A stretch of 64,000 nucleotides of DNA from Ideonella aquatica (GCF_018069755.1 NZ_JAGQDE010000010.1:62001-126000); one strand, 5' to 3'; positions 1-9,303 are shown, numbered from the stretch's first letter. Notes: generated by a model from the letters alone, not told the origin. Numbers and translations are program-made.

Positions 1-734
1 GTGCGGCAGTGGACGCTGCACGTTGTCCCGTCTCGGGATCGCATGTTTTCTGAGCTGCCTGTGCGGCAGTGGACCCGGAACAGGCCCGCCAGCATGTTGC
101 GCTTGATTTCTGAGCTGCCTGTGCGGCAGTGGACACGGTGAGCGCGTCACGCACGCCAGCCCCGCTTTTCTGAGCTGCCTGTGCGGCAGTGGACATGGCT
201 AGCCGGGTGATGGCTAGCCGGGTGATTTTCTGAGCTGCCTGTGCGGCAGTGGACGGGAAAAAGAATCCACTCCGACTAGTCCAGGTTTTCTGAGCTGCCT
301 GTGCGGCAGTGGACGTCACGCTCATCATCCACCCGGATGACAGCAATTTCTGAGCTGCCTGTGCGGCAGTGGACAGCACCGTGCGCTACTCCGTGGGCCC
401 CGACCTTTTCTGAGCTGCCTGTGCGGCAGTGGACTTCTCGGCCTGCTGGGTGTGGTGCTCCCGGCTTTTCTGAGCTGCCTGTGCGGCAGTGGACGGTTGC
501 GTTGATTTTCTCGGCCTGCTGGGTGTTTTCTGAGCTGCCTGTGCGGCAGTGGACTCCTGGCAGGGCTTGGGGGCAGCGTTGGGCATTTTCTGAGCTGCCT
601 GTGCGGCAGTGGACACGAACTGTTCGGCGACTTTCGGAGCCTCAACTTTCTGAGCTGCCTGTGCGGCAGTGGACTTACCCGCGTACCAACCAGTAACCAC
701 GCCGTTTTTCTGAGCTGCCTGTGCGGCAGTGGAC
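1..734 (-). CRISPR. Type I-F CRISPR array, leader-proximal part, 12 spacers visible
   Basis: Exact 60-bp periodicity: a 28-bp repeat (plus strand TTTCTGAGCTGCC... ending GCAGTGGAC) alternates with 32-bp spacers. Full repeats start at 47, 107, 167 and every 60 bp up to 707, and a half repeat lies at 1-14, so the array continues beyond the left edge. All complete repeats look identical. Read on the minus strand the repeat begins GTCCACTGCCGC and ends GCTCAGAAA, which matches the known I-F repeat form: a stem CTGCC/GGCAG with loop GCACA, and an 8-nt 5' handle CUCAGAAA after Cas6f cleavage. Transcription is therefore minus, from a leader at 735-863 next to cas6f; the newest spacer is 675-706 and the oldest visible one 15-46. 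Spacers 435-466 and 495-526 overlap in sequence, and spacer 195-226 is an internal tandem duplication. Confidence 0.99.
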
Positions 735-863
735 TAGGCGTCTGAGGCGCCAAGCACCTGTCAGTGCTCACGTTTCCTGGCGGACAGGCTCGCACACCAA
801 AGACTGGGATCCTTGCGCAAGTGCTTGTTTCCCAAGCACTTGCCAGGCAACGCGTAAAAAGGG
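735..863 (-). promoter_or_regulatory. CRISPR leader between cas6f and the array
   Basis: The 129-bp non-coding stretch between the cas6f stop codon and the first repeat sits where I-F leaders normally lie. On the minus strand it starts, overlapping the cas6f stop, with TTTTGACCCTTTTTACGCG, a T-rich run of the kind seen in other I-F leaders. It also holds a strong 11-bp inverted repeat at 817-843. Promoter boxes and an IHF site are expected from the family, but I cannot place them with certainty. Confidence 0.8.
817..843 (-). other. Perfect 11-bp inverted repeat in the CRISPR leader
   Basis: GCAAGTGCTTG (817-827) and CAAGCACTTGC (833-843) are exact reverse complements around TTTCC. No T-run follows on either strand, so it is a poor intrinsic terminator. 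It could be a protein-binding dyad used in leader recognition, or a transcript hairpin separating cas mRNA from pre-crRNA. The function is not shown by the sequence. Confidence 0.5.
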
Positions 864-1424
864 TCAAAACCAAGGGACGGTCGCAGTGGTGCTCAACCCG
901 TAGGCATTGAACTCGCCGCTAGCCTGCGGGCAAGGCGCACCCAGCCGAAGGAAGAACTTGAACCGTTGTCCTGTACTGGCACTGGACAAGCGCAAGTAGG
1001 GGAGTTTCAAGGTCTCAGCACAGCTGTCGGGCACCCGCTGCAGTGCCTCTTCATGGCTCAGGTTGTGTCGTCGCATTTGACGTCGCCGAAGCCGCTCAGC
1101 ACTGCTTTTGGCCTGGACTCGGCGCAGTGTGCGTTGAACAGCTTCCGCGGGCACCGGGGCCATGCCTCGCACGTCGGCATGGTCACGCATGCCTTTGAGC
1201 CAATCGTGCTCCATGAGCCGCGTCAATTCGACGGCAGGCCCCAGAAGCCGCAGGGTTGGTCCCAGGGTGACAGGGGACTCCGAGTAGCCGGGGAAGCTCA
1301 CGGCAATCTGCCGGCTCTGCACCAGTGCCAGCCAGCGGTGCAGCTTGGTAAAGAGAGCGGCCATCAACTGATGCTCTGCGAATTCTGGGTCCGGCCGCAG
1401 ATGTATGTCGATGTAGTGATGCAT
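864..1424 (-). CDS. cas6f: Type I-F pre-crRNA endoribonuclease Cas6f (Csy4)
   Basis: A 186-aa protein, the usual Csy4 length, that cuts each repeat 3' of its stem-loop and stays bound to the crRNA as the head of the Csy complex. It opens MHHYIDIHLRPDPEF like other Csy4 proteins. His29 (in FTKLHRWL) matches the known catalytic histidine of Pseudomonas Csy4. Arg102, Gln104, Arg115, Arg118 and Arg119 of the arginine-rich helix (about 101-120) fall at the same numbers as the RNA-binding residues of that enzyme, and a Ser-rich segment at 147-150 before TGQ supplies the catalytic serine region. The C-terminus VPWF is also typical. It is the last gene of the cas operon, 7 bp after csy3, and its stop codon abuts the CRISPR leader. 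Confidence 0.97.
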   Translation of the reverse strand: MHHYIDIHLRPDPEFAEHQLMAALFTKLHRWLALVQSRQIAVSFPGYSESPVTLGPTLRLLGPAVELTRLMEHDWLKGMRDHADVRGMAPVPAEAVQRTLRRVQAKSSAERLRRRQMRRHNLSHEEALQRVPDSCAETLKLPYLRLSSASTGQRFKFFLRLGAPCPQASGEFNAYGLSTTATVPWF

Positions 1425-1431
1425 TGTCGAC

Positions 1432-2472
1432 TCACTCCTTGCTTGCGTCGCCGAATACGCCGCCGCGAATCAGCGTGGCCATGACGAAATGCTGCTGTTC
1501 CACTGATGGCACTTTGTCCTTGAGAAGCCAGCTGTCCAACAGGTTGTAGAAGTCCAGCTTGTCGGTCGGCTTTCGACAGGCCTTGCCTAGCGTGGTCACC
1601 GAGCCGTAGGGCTCTACGGCAATGGGTCCCAACTCGGCCACATCGGGGTGCCAGGTGTCGATGGTGCGCAGGGCGTTGCCGAGCTTTTGAGAGTGGATGC
1701 CTGCCACGCCCTGGACGTGGTAAAGCGTCTTGCTCTTCTTGCTGTTGCCCTTGTCCAGAATGAGTTCCTGCGAGGGATAGACTTCCTGCGCAGCACCAAC
1801 TCGGGCATAGGCCGTGATTTGCAGCAGCACGTGGCTGCTGCCGGCCAGGCCTTGAGCGATCAGCGCAGCCAAGGCGCCCAGTTCCGATTCTGTGGTTGCC
1901 GGCGCCGAGAAATCGCGCAGTGGCAGGCTCAGAGCGTCGAACACCCAGGTTCGGGCCGCTTGGCCTTGCGCCAGGTGAACAACGTGAACCTCTACCTGCT
2001 CGGCGCCCACTCGGTTGCGCCAGAGGAAACGTGCATTGGCCAGATTGTGGGCGTAGCGCCGGGCAAGTTCGGTGAAGCCCTGTGCCTCCACGTAGCCCTT
2101 CACCGTGCTCAGCAACTTGGTCTGGTAGTCGGCGTTGTTGCAGGCGGATGGGAAGCCCATGCCGGCCAGCACGCGTAGCGTGAAGCTGACCTTCAGCGTA
2201 TCCGCGTCGGCGGGCAGGGCTGCCACGTCCACGGTTTGCAGGTTGGGGTTTTCAATGGCGGCATCTAGCTTGGCTGGATCCTGATCCTTGGTTTTGAGCC
2301 GATTGGAGATCGTGCCCCGAACGGACTTCTCATTGATCTTGACCGGGGCCCAGCCTGCACTGTTGCTTCGGCTGTCCCAAGTGCCGGCGAAGAACTGCGC
2401 GTCGGAGGGGTCCAGCTTGCGCTCGAAGGCGAGCACAGAAGCGGTCTTGAGAGTGATTTCCTTGGTTGCCAT
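1432..2472 (-). CDS. csy3: Type I-F Cascade backbone protein Csy3 (Cas7f)
   Basis: A 346-aa Cas7-family backbone subunit; in I-F complexes six copies coat the spacer part of the crRNA. The N-terminus ([20 protein letters not shown]), the FFAGTWDSR segment near residue 28 and the [15 protein letters not shown] stretch near 145-160 are family hallmarks, and the length agrees with the usual 340-350 aa. The ATG at 2472 has a good Shine-Dalgarno (GGGAG, 7 nt upstream on the coding strand). It lies 18 bp after csy2 and 7 bp before cas6f, so it is co-transcribed with both. Confidence 0.96.
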   Translation of the reverse strand: MATKEITLKTASVLAFERKLDPSDAQFFAGTWDSRSNSAGWAPVKINEKSVRGTISNRLKTKDQDPAKLDAAIENPNLQTVDVAALPADADTLKVSFTLRVLAGMGFPSACNNADYQTKLLSTVKGYVEAQGFTELARRYAHNLANARFLWRNRVGAEQVEVHVVHLAQGQAARTWVFDALSLPLRDFSAPATTESELGALAALIAQGLAGSSHVLLQITAYARVGAAQEVYPSQELILDKGNSKKSKTLYHVQGVAGIHSQKLGNALRTIDTWHPDVAELGPIAVEPYGSVTTLGKACRKPTDKLDFYNLLDSWLLKDKVPSVEQQHFVMATLIRGGVFGDASKE

Positions 2473-2490
2473 GGTGATCTCCCTGGGTGT

Positions 2491-3510
2491 TCAGATGGGG
2501 GTGGCCGATGTGGCCGAGGTATCGATGAAGCAGCGGTACAGCCCGTGGTCGTTGGGCTGTTCCGAACGGTGGTCGTGGCCGCTTTGCCAAATGAGGTCGT
2601 TGAGGCGCCGCAAGCGATGAGGGCTGATCCACTGTCCGATGGACCAGATGGTTTCGACGAATCGGAAAGGCACGGCCATGTCGCGCGCGCCTGCTACGCT
2701 GCCCGCTGGCAGCAGCGGTGACAGCGCGGCAAAGCCAACCGGTATGGGCACGATCCAGCCCGGACGAGGGTCGGTCTGCCAGGCCGTGTGGCTGTCCGGC
2801 TGGTCCTCGGCATCAGCGGCTGAGCGCTCAACCGGCCGACTGGTCCATCGGGCCAAGTCCAGCCAGGCATCCAGCGTGCTGGCTTGGGGACTTCGGGCAC
2901 GCAGCTCGACCAGTTGTTGATCCAATAGATCGTCGCGTGCAATGAGCGCAAAGCCCGGCACCAAACGCCGTGCCAACCGGCGGAACTGCTGGTGTTGCTC
3001 CTCTGAGTCGTCGGGGACCAAAGCCAGCAAGGGCCGTGTCGGACGCCGTTTGCTGGAGGCCAAAGGCGGCATGACGCTGCCCCCTGCCAGGCGCATGTCG
3101 GCCAAGGTTCTTGCAACGTGCTCCGCCAGGGTGTCACGCGCGGCGTCGTTGAGCAGCCCATCCGCCAGCCTCACCTCGAACACCAGACTGATGTCCAGGT
3201 GAACGCGGCCTTCCTCCACGATGGCTGCGGTGCTGCCATCCTGCAGCACGGGGTTGCGGGTGAGGTGAAAGGCCCGTGTATAGCCATCCGTTGTCACCTG
3301 CGCCTCGAAGCCATGGCACACCACGCCTACGCCCAGCAGGTTGATGCCGGCTTGCGGGCCCAATCGGCGCTCCAGTGCAGTCATCAGGCCGGTAAAGGCG
3401 GTGATGGCCGGGAAGCCCCAGGTGAGCGGGCTGGAGATGGCATTGGCGTTTTGCACCCGGATGTGCGGCAGCAGCAAAAGACCGCGATGTGGCAGATTGG
3501 TTTGGCTCAC
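2491..3510 (-). CDS. csy2: Type I-F Cascade subunit Csy2 (Cas5f)
   Basis: A 339-aa Cas5-like subunit that caps the 5' handle of the crRNA together with Csy1. It opens with MSQTNLPHRGLLLLPHIRVQ and has the NANAISSPLTWGFPAITAF segment near residues 22-40 that is typical of Csy2 (the SSPLTWGFP block). Its start overlaps the csy1 stop by 4 bp (ATGA), which implies translational coupling and 1:1 production with Csy1, as known for the heterodimer. The identification rests on the conserved N-terminal block, the length and the fixed csy1-csy2-csy3 order. Confidence 0.95.
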   Translation of the reverse strand: MSQTNLPHRGLLLLPHIRVQNANAISSPLTWGFPAITAFTGLMTALERRLGPQAGINLLGVGVVCHGFEAQVTTDGYTRAFHLTRNPVLQDGSTAAIVEEGRVHLDISLVFEVRLADGLLNDAARDTLAEHVARTLADMRLAGGSVMPPLASSKRRPTRPLLALVPDDSEEQHQQFRRLARRLVPGFALIARDDLLDQQLVELRARSPQASTLDAWLDLARWTSRPVERSAADAEDQPDSHTAWQTDPRPGWIVPIPVGFAALSPLLPAGSVAGARDMAVPFRFVETIWSIGQWISPHRLRRLNDLIWQSGHDHRSEQPNDHGLYRCFIDTSATSATPI

Positions 3511-4817
3511 AGCACACCCTCCCGCTCCATGGCCTTGAACAGTTCGCGGGCCTGCGCGCGCCAGTGCAAATACTCGGGGTCCCCTAGGGGCAGCGGGTCA
3601 CGCAGCTCGTGGTTGAGCCAGTTGGCGAAGTCCTGTGCCAGCGCGTCGATCAGATCAGGCACCGGGTCGGTCCCGCCATCAGGATCCAGCCAGACGCGAT
3701 GAGTGGCTGGCAGCTCGCATCGCGGGTCTGTCGACCAACCTGGTTCCAAGGTCTGCTGCTCAGCGGTGAACAGCATCAGCTCTTCCAGGAGAGCCTCCAC
3801 CCACTCATCGCGTTGGGTGCGGGTGGCCTGATTGCTCGCAGGATCGCCTTCCAGGAAGCGGCGCAGCAGTAGCGTCAGTCGGCGCACTTCTGGCCGGTGG
3901 CGATAGACCTTGAACAGTGAGGCCGTGCCCAACACGGGGCGGACCTCTGCTGAACGCCACACCGGCGGCAGCGAGGCCAGCAGCAGGTTGTCGCCCCGCC
4001 GCTCGCTGTTCAGCTGACTGATGTTCTGCGGTTTGGTGCCACCCAGCTTCTGAATGGCCAGGTGCGGGTACTCCCGCACCGGTCGCTCGTGCCAACGCTC
4101 CGCCTTCCGGGCCTCGCGGGCGGACTTGGCTTCTTCGCTGAAGCGGTCGTCTTGCAGCGTCTGGTAGACGCGATGGACCAGAGAAGTGGGATACAGCGGG
4201 GCCAGCAAGTGGTAGCCCGTGTCGTCGTGCGGATCATCGCCCACCGGCCAGTAGAGCTGCTTGGCCAGCGGATGCGAGGACGGATGTGGGCAACGTGGCA
4301 CATCGATGCTCGCCAGCTTGAAGGCAACCTTGGTTGCACCCTCCGCCGAATTGCTGAGGGCGGCGACAGCGTCAGCGTCACCCTCCTTTAGCCATGCCAG
4401 GACGCTCTGTCCGTCGACAGGAACCGACAGTAGACGGAATAGTTCGTAGACCAACTTGTTAAAGGCGCCATTGCCGGTAGCGTCTCTATCTACGTAGGTA
4501 CCCAGGACATGCGATCCCACCCAGGGCAGTTCGGGCAGACCAGCGCAGTCTACGTTCAGGTTGGTTGCATTCCGAACCTTCGTATCGGGATGAACCGCCT
4601 TCAAGATGTGTGTGGCGATCTGAATCTGATCAACGCATTCCGCGCCCTTTTCCAGAAGGGACTGGAGCTGATAGAAATCTTGCTGCTTCTTTCGCTCCTT
4701 GTCGGCAGCTGCATCTGTTCCAGTGATCTTCAACAGCACGTTGTTCAAGCGTGTTGTGATGTGCGCTTGCAGTGCGGCTCGGATCGACGCGGATCGCATA
4801 GGGTCTGGTGGTGACAT
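3507..4817 (-). CDS. csy1: Type I-F Cascade large subunit Csy1 (Cas8f)
   Basis: A 436-aa protein, the normal Csy1 length; in I-F surveillance complexes this subunit reads the CC PAM and recruits Cas2-3. Recognisable stretches are the middle motif around FEG-free GTKPQNISQLNSERRGDN (about residues 260-278, the most conserved Csy1 block) and a downstream LLLASLPPVW. It lies 56 bp after cas2-3, the widest gap inside the cas operon, so a separate promoter for the Cascade genes is possible. It overlaps csy2 by 4 bp. Confidence 0.95.
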   Translation of the reverse strand: MSPPDPMRSASIRAALQAHITTRLNNVLLKITGTDAAADKERKKQQDFYQLQSLLEKGAECVDQIQIATHILKAVHPDTKVRNATNLNVDCAGLPELPWVGSHVLGTYVDRDATGNGAFNKLVYELFRLLSVPVDGQSVLAWLKEGDADAVAALSNSAEGATKVAFKLASIDVPRCPHPSSHPLAKQLYWPVGDDPHDDTGYHLLAPLYPTSLVHRVYQTLQDDRFSEEAKSAREARKAERWHERPVREYPHLAIQKLGGTKPQNISQLNSERRGDNLLLASLPPVWRSAEVRPVLGTASLFKVYRHRPEVRRLTLLLRRFLEGDPASNQATRTQRDEWVEALLEELMLFTAEQQTLEPGWSTDPRCELPATHRVWLDPDGGTDPVPDLIDALAQDFANWLNHELRDPLPLGDPEYLHWRAQARELFKAMEREGVL

Positions 4818-4873
4818 TCAGTTCTCCCTGAAAGTTGAGGTCGGGTGGTGCGTTTGAATAGTCCGTGTGTGCT

Positions 4874-7800
4874 TCACCTCCGTTTCGCAAAGCCCAGCGC
4901 TGGGTGGTAGCGCCAGCCTTCCTCCTGCTGGTCGCCTGGCACGGCGACCGTTCCAAATCGCTTGGCGCAAGAATCGAGAGGCAGGTCCAACGCCAGGGCC
5001 AAATCGGCCAATGCGCCAAGATAGTCGGTGGTGCCCCAAACCTCCATGCGGTCACCGCGCACGGCATCGTCCGGCACACGGTGGTGCAGGGAGCGATCGA
5101 TGGGCACGTAGAGGTTCTGACCCCGCTTGGGGCCCTCGATCACGCGGTGCAGCAGGACATCGTCTCCGTCCTCGTCTGGCAGCAGCACCAAGGTCACGTC
5201 TGGCGGCGACGGCTCCTGGCGGAAGGGCTGGGCGCGCTGCAGCACCGCGGTGAGCGTGGCGTCTTGCGGGGCGGCATGCCACCAGGTACTGGCATTGAGC
5301 TCGAGTGCTGGCGGCGTTGTTGCCGCCTGGCTGCGGGCACGGCTCATCAGCCCTCCAGCGGGCGTGTGCGCTGGTGCGACGCTGGGCAGCATGTGCTTGT
5401 GCAGCCGGGCATGCTCCAAGTCGACCAGGCGCTGCTGGGCTTGTAGCACCGGTGGCGGCACGATACGGGGACGGGCGTCGATGGCAGCCAGTTCCTCAGG
5501 GCGCAGCAGAGCGTGCAGATCGTGGGTGCTCAGGTGGAACGCGGGCCCGTCCGTCTCGAAACCGGGGCGACGGAAGGCCGCACGTCCAGGTTCGCGGAAG
5601 TGACGCAGGTTGTGGTCGAAGACCAGCAGATTGGGGCTTTCCACCGCCCCGCGCCGGTGCCGACGAACGCGGCCGGCCAGTTGGATCAGGGAGCGCATGG
5701 AGGAGGGCTCCACCAAGGCCCAGTCGTAGTCATGGTCCCGACCCACTTCAGTCACGGGCGAGCCGAGCACGATGAAGAGCTGATCGAGCTCGGGCGCTGT
5801 ATCCAGCCGCTGGCGAATGTCCGACAGCGAGAACACGGCCGATGGGTCATGTCGGTTCAGAGTGCGGTCGAGCTGCTGCTCAATCGCCGAACGGATCAAT
5901 AGTGGGTGGCGGGAGTGGTAAACACATAGGTGGACTCGGCAGCCAGGTGGCACCGGTTGGCGGAACAGGGCCAGGGCCACTTCGAACAGCGGTTCGATAT
6001 TGGCCATGCGGACGAGGCCGAAGCTGACGCGGTGGCCGCTGACGGGATCCACGCTGTGATGCTGCTGGTGCAGGCTCGCCGCGGCGGCCAGCATGGCCGG
6101 CGCCCAGACGGCAGCCAGGGTGGCGATGTCCTTGGCCCCTGGTTGGGGCGGCTTGGGCGCTGACAGCAGCGCTGCGCGGCGCCGCGGCTGAGCCGCCAGC
6201 CTGGCCAGTTCGGTGTGGCGCTGTTGGGCAAACTGAGCGTGGGCGCGGCCGAAGCTGGCGGGATCAGGGCAGTCCTGCGCTTGTTGGTTGAACTCATCCA
6301 CCCATGCACAACAGACCACAGGTGGGATGTCGGCGCCCCCCGGGTGGGCGCCGCAGTTGCGCTGAAAGTGGTGGCGACCGTTCCGGTAGGCCTCGAACAG
6401 ACCCTGGATGAGGGCCGGCGGCAAGGTGGCCGAAGACAGCAGCACTCGTGCGCCCAGCAGTCCGGCCCAATGCACGAGCCGCGTGAGTGCGGGTAGATCG
6501 GCCAGATCAAAGTCGTCGGGCTCGTCCAGCACAAGGTCTCCACTCATCAGGCGCAACATGGGGGCGATCTGTCGGCCTCCACGTTGGCTCTCGGTGGCTG
6601 GGGTGAGGTGATCGATGGTGCACACGAGCAGTGGCGCCAACAGCAGCTTGCTGACTTCAGGGTCAGCCACAGCACGGCGCAGCAGGGGGTGCTGGTCGGT
6701 CGCACCTTCGAACAGCACGTGGCTGTCCTCCTCCAGGAGCGCCTGCCCGGAGGCCGACCCTCGCGCCTCGGCCAAGCCCTCGAAAAACTCGAACAAGGCG
6801 CGGTTTGCCGAGCCACCCACGCGGATGGCCAGGTCGTCATCTCCCAGTCCGAGCATGGCGCGGAACGACTGACCCGTCTGCAAGGTCAGCGTTCGCAAGC
6901 CCAAAGCAAAGGCACAGCGCAGGCCTTGGGTGGGATCGGCCAGTGCATACATGATGCGGGCATTGGCCAGCGTCTTGCCACATCCGGTGGAGGCCATGTT
7001 GACGAGAAAGGCGCCGTGCTGTTGGGCACGTTCACGCAAAGCGGCAGCCAGTTCGGCCGACTTGTCCTGCCAGCGAAAGCGTTCGTCGCGCGTGCGCTGT
7101 CTGAGCCCTTTGTGGGCGCCCAGGCGAGGCAGGTGCGTGGCCAGTCGGGGCAGGAAGCGCGCCACTTCCGAGCCGTGCTGGGCCACGCCCAGCAGATGCT
7201 CGTCGAGTCGCTGGTTCGGGCGGCCACCCTCCAGGGTGTTGGCCCATAAGGGGTGGTCAGCGTCGCCTTTCACTCGCTCGGCGCTGTCGCCCTGCAAGCG
7301 GGAATAGTGGTGATCGGCCAACATCAGGCTGAGCCGGCTCAGGTGCATCACGAACGGGTTGTTCAGCAGGCTATCTGCAGCGGGCTCTCCAGGCTGACGG
7401 GCTCGCCAGTCGGCTAGGCGCCCTGCGATGCGGCTGGCTCGACGGCGCCAGGCTGCGCTGCTGACGGGCAGGCCCTGCGGGAAGTGCCAGTAGGGCGCGA
7501 AGGCGGCCGGTTCGGCCTGATCAAACGCCTGTTCATTCCAGTCTGGTTGCACTTGGGTGAGCAGACCTCGCAGGCGTGACATCTGAAATCTGTCGTTCTC
7601 CTCCCTGCTTTTGGGCAAGGCCGGCAGCCGGTGATGGGTGACAACGAGCCAGCCCAGTGCCGACGCCAGTGGCGCGTTCTGCAGCGTCTTGAAGGGCGAA
7701 TCGAAGTGACCCCGGAGCCCGTCGCAACGCAGCTCCCGTCGCCATCGAGCATCGTCTTCGGCACTGGGACAGGCCAGCCGCCCCAGCCAAGTGGCGTCGT

Positions 7801-8290
7801 CGTCACTGCCGACAAAGGCCTCCAGCAGGCGAAGCGAGACCCACTCATGCCGGATCAGATTGCGGCCCTCCAACTGGCCGCACAGGCGCGCCTGGAAAGC
7901 TTCGGTGGCCTTGCCCAGGTCGTGCATCAGGCCCGCCATGTCGGCCAGTAGCCGAATCAGCTCACCGCTGTGCAATTGATTCTCATCGGCACTGCGAAGC
8001 ACATTGCGTCGAGTGGTATTGGTGGGCACCGCCCCTTGTTCGTTGAATCGGCGCCGGTCACCCACCACCCACAACAATTCCGAGTGATCGATGCCCCGGA
8101 TCCAGTGACAGGCCACGGCAGTGTTCTTGCGGGCGGTCTTGCGCAGCAAGCGACGCAAGGTGTCCAGGCCGTCCTGGGTGATGGGTGTTTGCCAGGTGCG
8201 GTCACCGCGACGCTCAGCGAACTGGTCCAGGATGCGACGGGTTTCGGTCAGAGCACGCTTGTCGCACTGGGAGATCAGCAGGACGTTCAT
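4874..8290 (-). CDS. cas2-3: Cas2-Cas3 fusion: HD nuclease and DEAD-box helicase of type I-F
   Basis: An 1138-aa protein with the I-F-specific fusion of an N-terminal Cas2 domain (about 1-90, opening MNVLLISQCDKRALTETRR) to Cas3. An HD nuclease motif is at His123-Asp124 (LMHDLGK). Helicase motifs follow: Walker A STGCGKT with Lys439, a DE pair at 589-590 in the LVLDEPDD motif II, SSATLPP as motif III, and GRVRRHR as motif VI. In known systems it works with Cas1 as the integration complex and also degrades targeted DNA. It starts 2 bp after the cas1 stop. All active-site motifs are intact, so I expect a functional enzyme. Confidence 0.97.
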   Translation of the reverse strand: MNVLLISQCDKRALTETRRILDQFAERRGDRTWQTPITQDGLDTLRRLLRKTARKNTAVACHWIRGIDHSELLWVVGDRRRFNEQGAVPTNTTRRNVLRSADENQLHSGELIRLLADMAGLMHDLGKATEAFQARLCGQLEGRNLIRHEWVSLRLLEAFVGSDDDATWLGRLACPSAEDDARWRRELRCDGLRGHFDSPFKTLQNAPLASALGWLVVTHHRLPALPKSREENDRFQMSRLRGLLTQVQPDWNEQAFDQAEPAAFAPYWHFPQGLPVSSAAWRRRASRIAGRLADWRARQPGEPAADSLLNNPFVMHLSRLSLMLADHHYSRLQGDSAERVKGDADHPLWANTLEGGRPNQRLDEHLLGVAQHGSEVARFLPRLATHLPRLGAHKGLRQRTRDERFRWQDKSAELAAALRERAQQHGAFLVNMASTGCGKTLANARIMYALADPTQGLRCAFALGLRTLTLQTGQSFRAMLGLGDDDLAIRVGGSANRALFEFFEGLAEARGSASGQALLEEDSHVLFEGATDQHPLLRRAVADPEVSKLLLAPLLVCTIDHLTPATESQRGGRQIAPMLRLMSGDLVLDEPDDFDLADLPALTRLVHWAGLLGARVLLSSATLPPALIQGLFEAYRNGRHHFQRNCGAHPGGADIPPVVCCAWVDEFNQQAQDCPDPASFGRAHAQFAQQRHTELARLAAQPRRRAALLSAPKPPQPGAKDIATLAAVWAPAMLAAAASLHQQHHSVDPVSGHRVSFGLVRMANIEPLFEVALALFRQPVPPGCRVHLCVYHSRHPLLIRSAIEQQLDRTLNRHDPSAVFSLSDIRQRLDTAPELDQLFIVLGSPVTEVGRDHDYDWALVEPSSMRSLIQLAGRVRRHRRGAVESPNLLVFDHNLRHFREPGRAAFRRPGFETDGPAFHLSTHDLHALLRPEELAAIDARPRIVPPPVLQAQQRLVDLEHARLHKHMLPSVAPAHTPAGGLMSRARSQAATTPPALELNASTWWHAAPQDATLTAVLQRAQPFRQEPSPPDVTLVLLPDEDGDDVLLHRVIEGPKRGQNLYVPIDRSLHHRVPDDAVRGDRMEVWGTTDYLGALADLALALDLPLDSCAKRFGTVAVPGDQQEEGWRYHPALGFAKRR

Positions 8291-8292
8291 GC

Positions 8293-9303
8293 CTAGGCGC
8301 CTTCGTCGGCGACCGGGTTGACGGGGTCCTGAGCCCGCCGACCAAAGGTCTCTGCAGTCGCCTTGACCGTGTCGATCATGAAGTCGAGTGCTTCACTTCG
8401 GGTGAGGGTTTCGATGCAGGTCTGCCGGAACTCCTGCTCACTGTGACCTTGCATCGCCGAGACGAAGGCCTGCGGCAAGATGACCGCATCCTTGATCAGA
8501 TCCGCCACGTCGAAGACCAGTCCCCCACGCCGCGTCTTGCCGTGCAACACGGCCAGCCCATGGGGGAGACCCAGTACCCAGGTGGCAGTGGCGCCCAGAC
8601 CGTAGGCCAGGTAGTTGCCGTGGTCCAGAAACCTGTTGGCCGCGTCGGTGCTGTCACCACGCTTGGCGCGTGTGAACTCGCCGTAGCCAGTGGCCAGGCT
8701 CGCCAGGCGATAGAGCTGTTTGCTCATCCGAGCTTCCTCGGTGAGCAGTGTCATGGTGTCTTGTGCTGCTGCGATGCCGGGGAGCGCGGCCTGAATGGCG
8801 GCAGCCAAGGCGTCGAGGTCGGGCTTGAATCGCTGTTGGCGCAAGGTCTTGCTCCCCGCCCAATGTTGTTGCAGACGCATTAGCCGCGCCCTCTGGAATG
8901 CCTTGGCCGCGCCAAGCCGCAATGCGTCGTCAAACCAGAAACGGACCCAATGCTGCAGGTACTCTGTCGGCCGGTACTCGCTCTGGGGTGACACCCAGGC
9001 CACTTCCAGGGACGAATCTGTAGCGGCGAACAGTGGTGTTCCGCCACCGCCACAAAAACCTAGCATCACCCCTGCCTTGGCCAGTTCGCGCATTGCTGCC
9101 TGCGTGACTGATGTACCGGTACCTAGCAGTACGGTGGTCGTGTTGGCGATTGGAATATTCCAGTACGCCGATCCCTTACCCTGCTCGGTGATGTATTCGA
9201 CCCGCCCGCCGTTGACGAGAAGCCGACAGTGCTCCAGGTAGTAGATGTTGGCCCGTTTGGAGTGCAGGATGCATTTCAAATCGCCGGCCATGAGCGAGTC
9301 CAT
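8293..9303 (-). CDS. cas1: CRISPR integrase Cas1, type I-F
   Basis: A 336-aa Cas1 that integrates new spacers together with the Cas2 part of Cas2-3. The metal-binding residues are in place: Glu190 (TEEARMSKQLYR), His254 (GLAVLHGKTRRGG), and Asp265 and Asp268 (LVFDVADLIKD). This is the same numbering as the well-studied Pseudomonas I-F Cas1. The start ATG at 9303 has GGGAG about 7 nt upstream on the coding strand. It is the first gene of the minus-strand cas operon, so the promoter should lie in 9304-9480, where I see no convincing boxes. Confidence 0.97.
   Translation of the reverse strand: MDSLMAGDLKCILHSKRANIYYLEHCRLLVNGGRVEYITEQGKGSAYWNIPIANTTTVLLGTGTSVTQAAMRELAKAGVMLGFCGGGGTPLFAATDSSLEVAWVSPQSEYRPTEYLQHWVRFWFDDALRLGAAKAFQRARLMRLQQHWAGSKTLRQQRFKPDLDALAAAIQAALPGIAAAQDTMTLLTEEARMSKQLYRLASLATGYGEFTRAKRGDSTDAANRFLDHGNYLAYGLGATATWVLGLPHGLAVLHGKTRRGGLVFDVADLIKDAVILPQAFVSAMQGHSEQEFRQTCIETLTRSEALDFMIDTVKATAETFGRRAQDPVNPVADEGA

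Noticed and set aside
301-873. Open frames of 100-180 aa with a repeated SELPVRQWT or STAAQAAQK pattern
   Set aside because: They are translations through CRISPR repeats and spacers; the period of 60 bp is a multiple of three, so frames stay open by chance.
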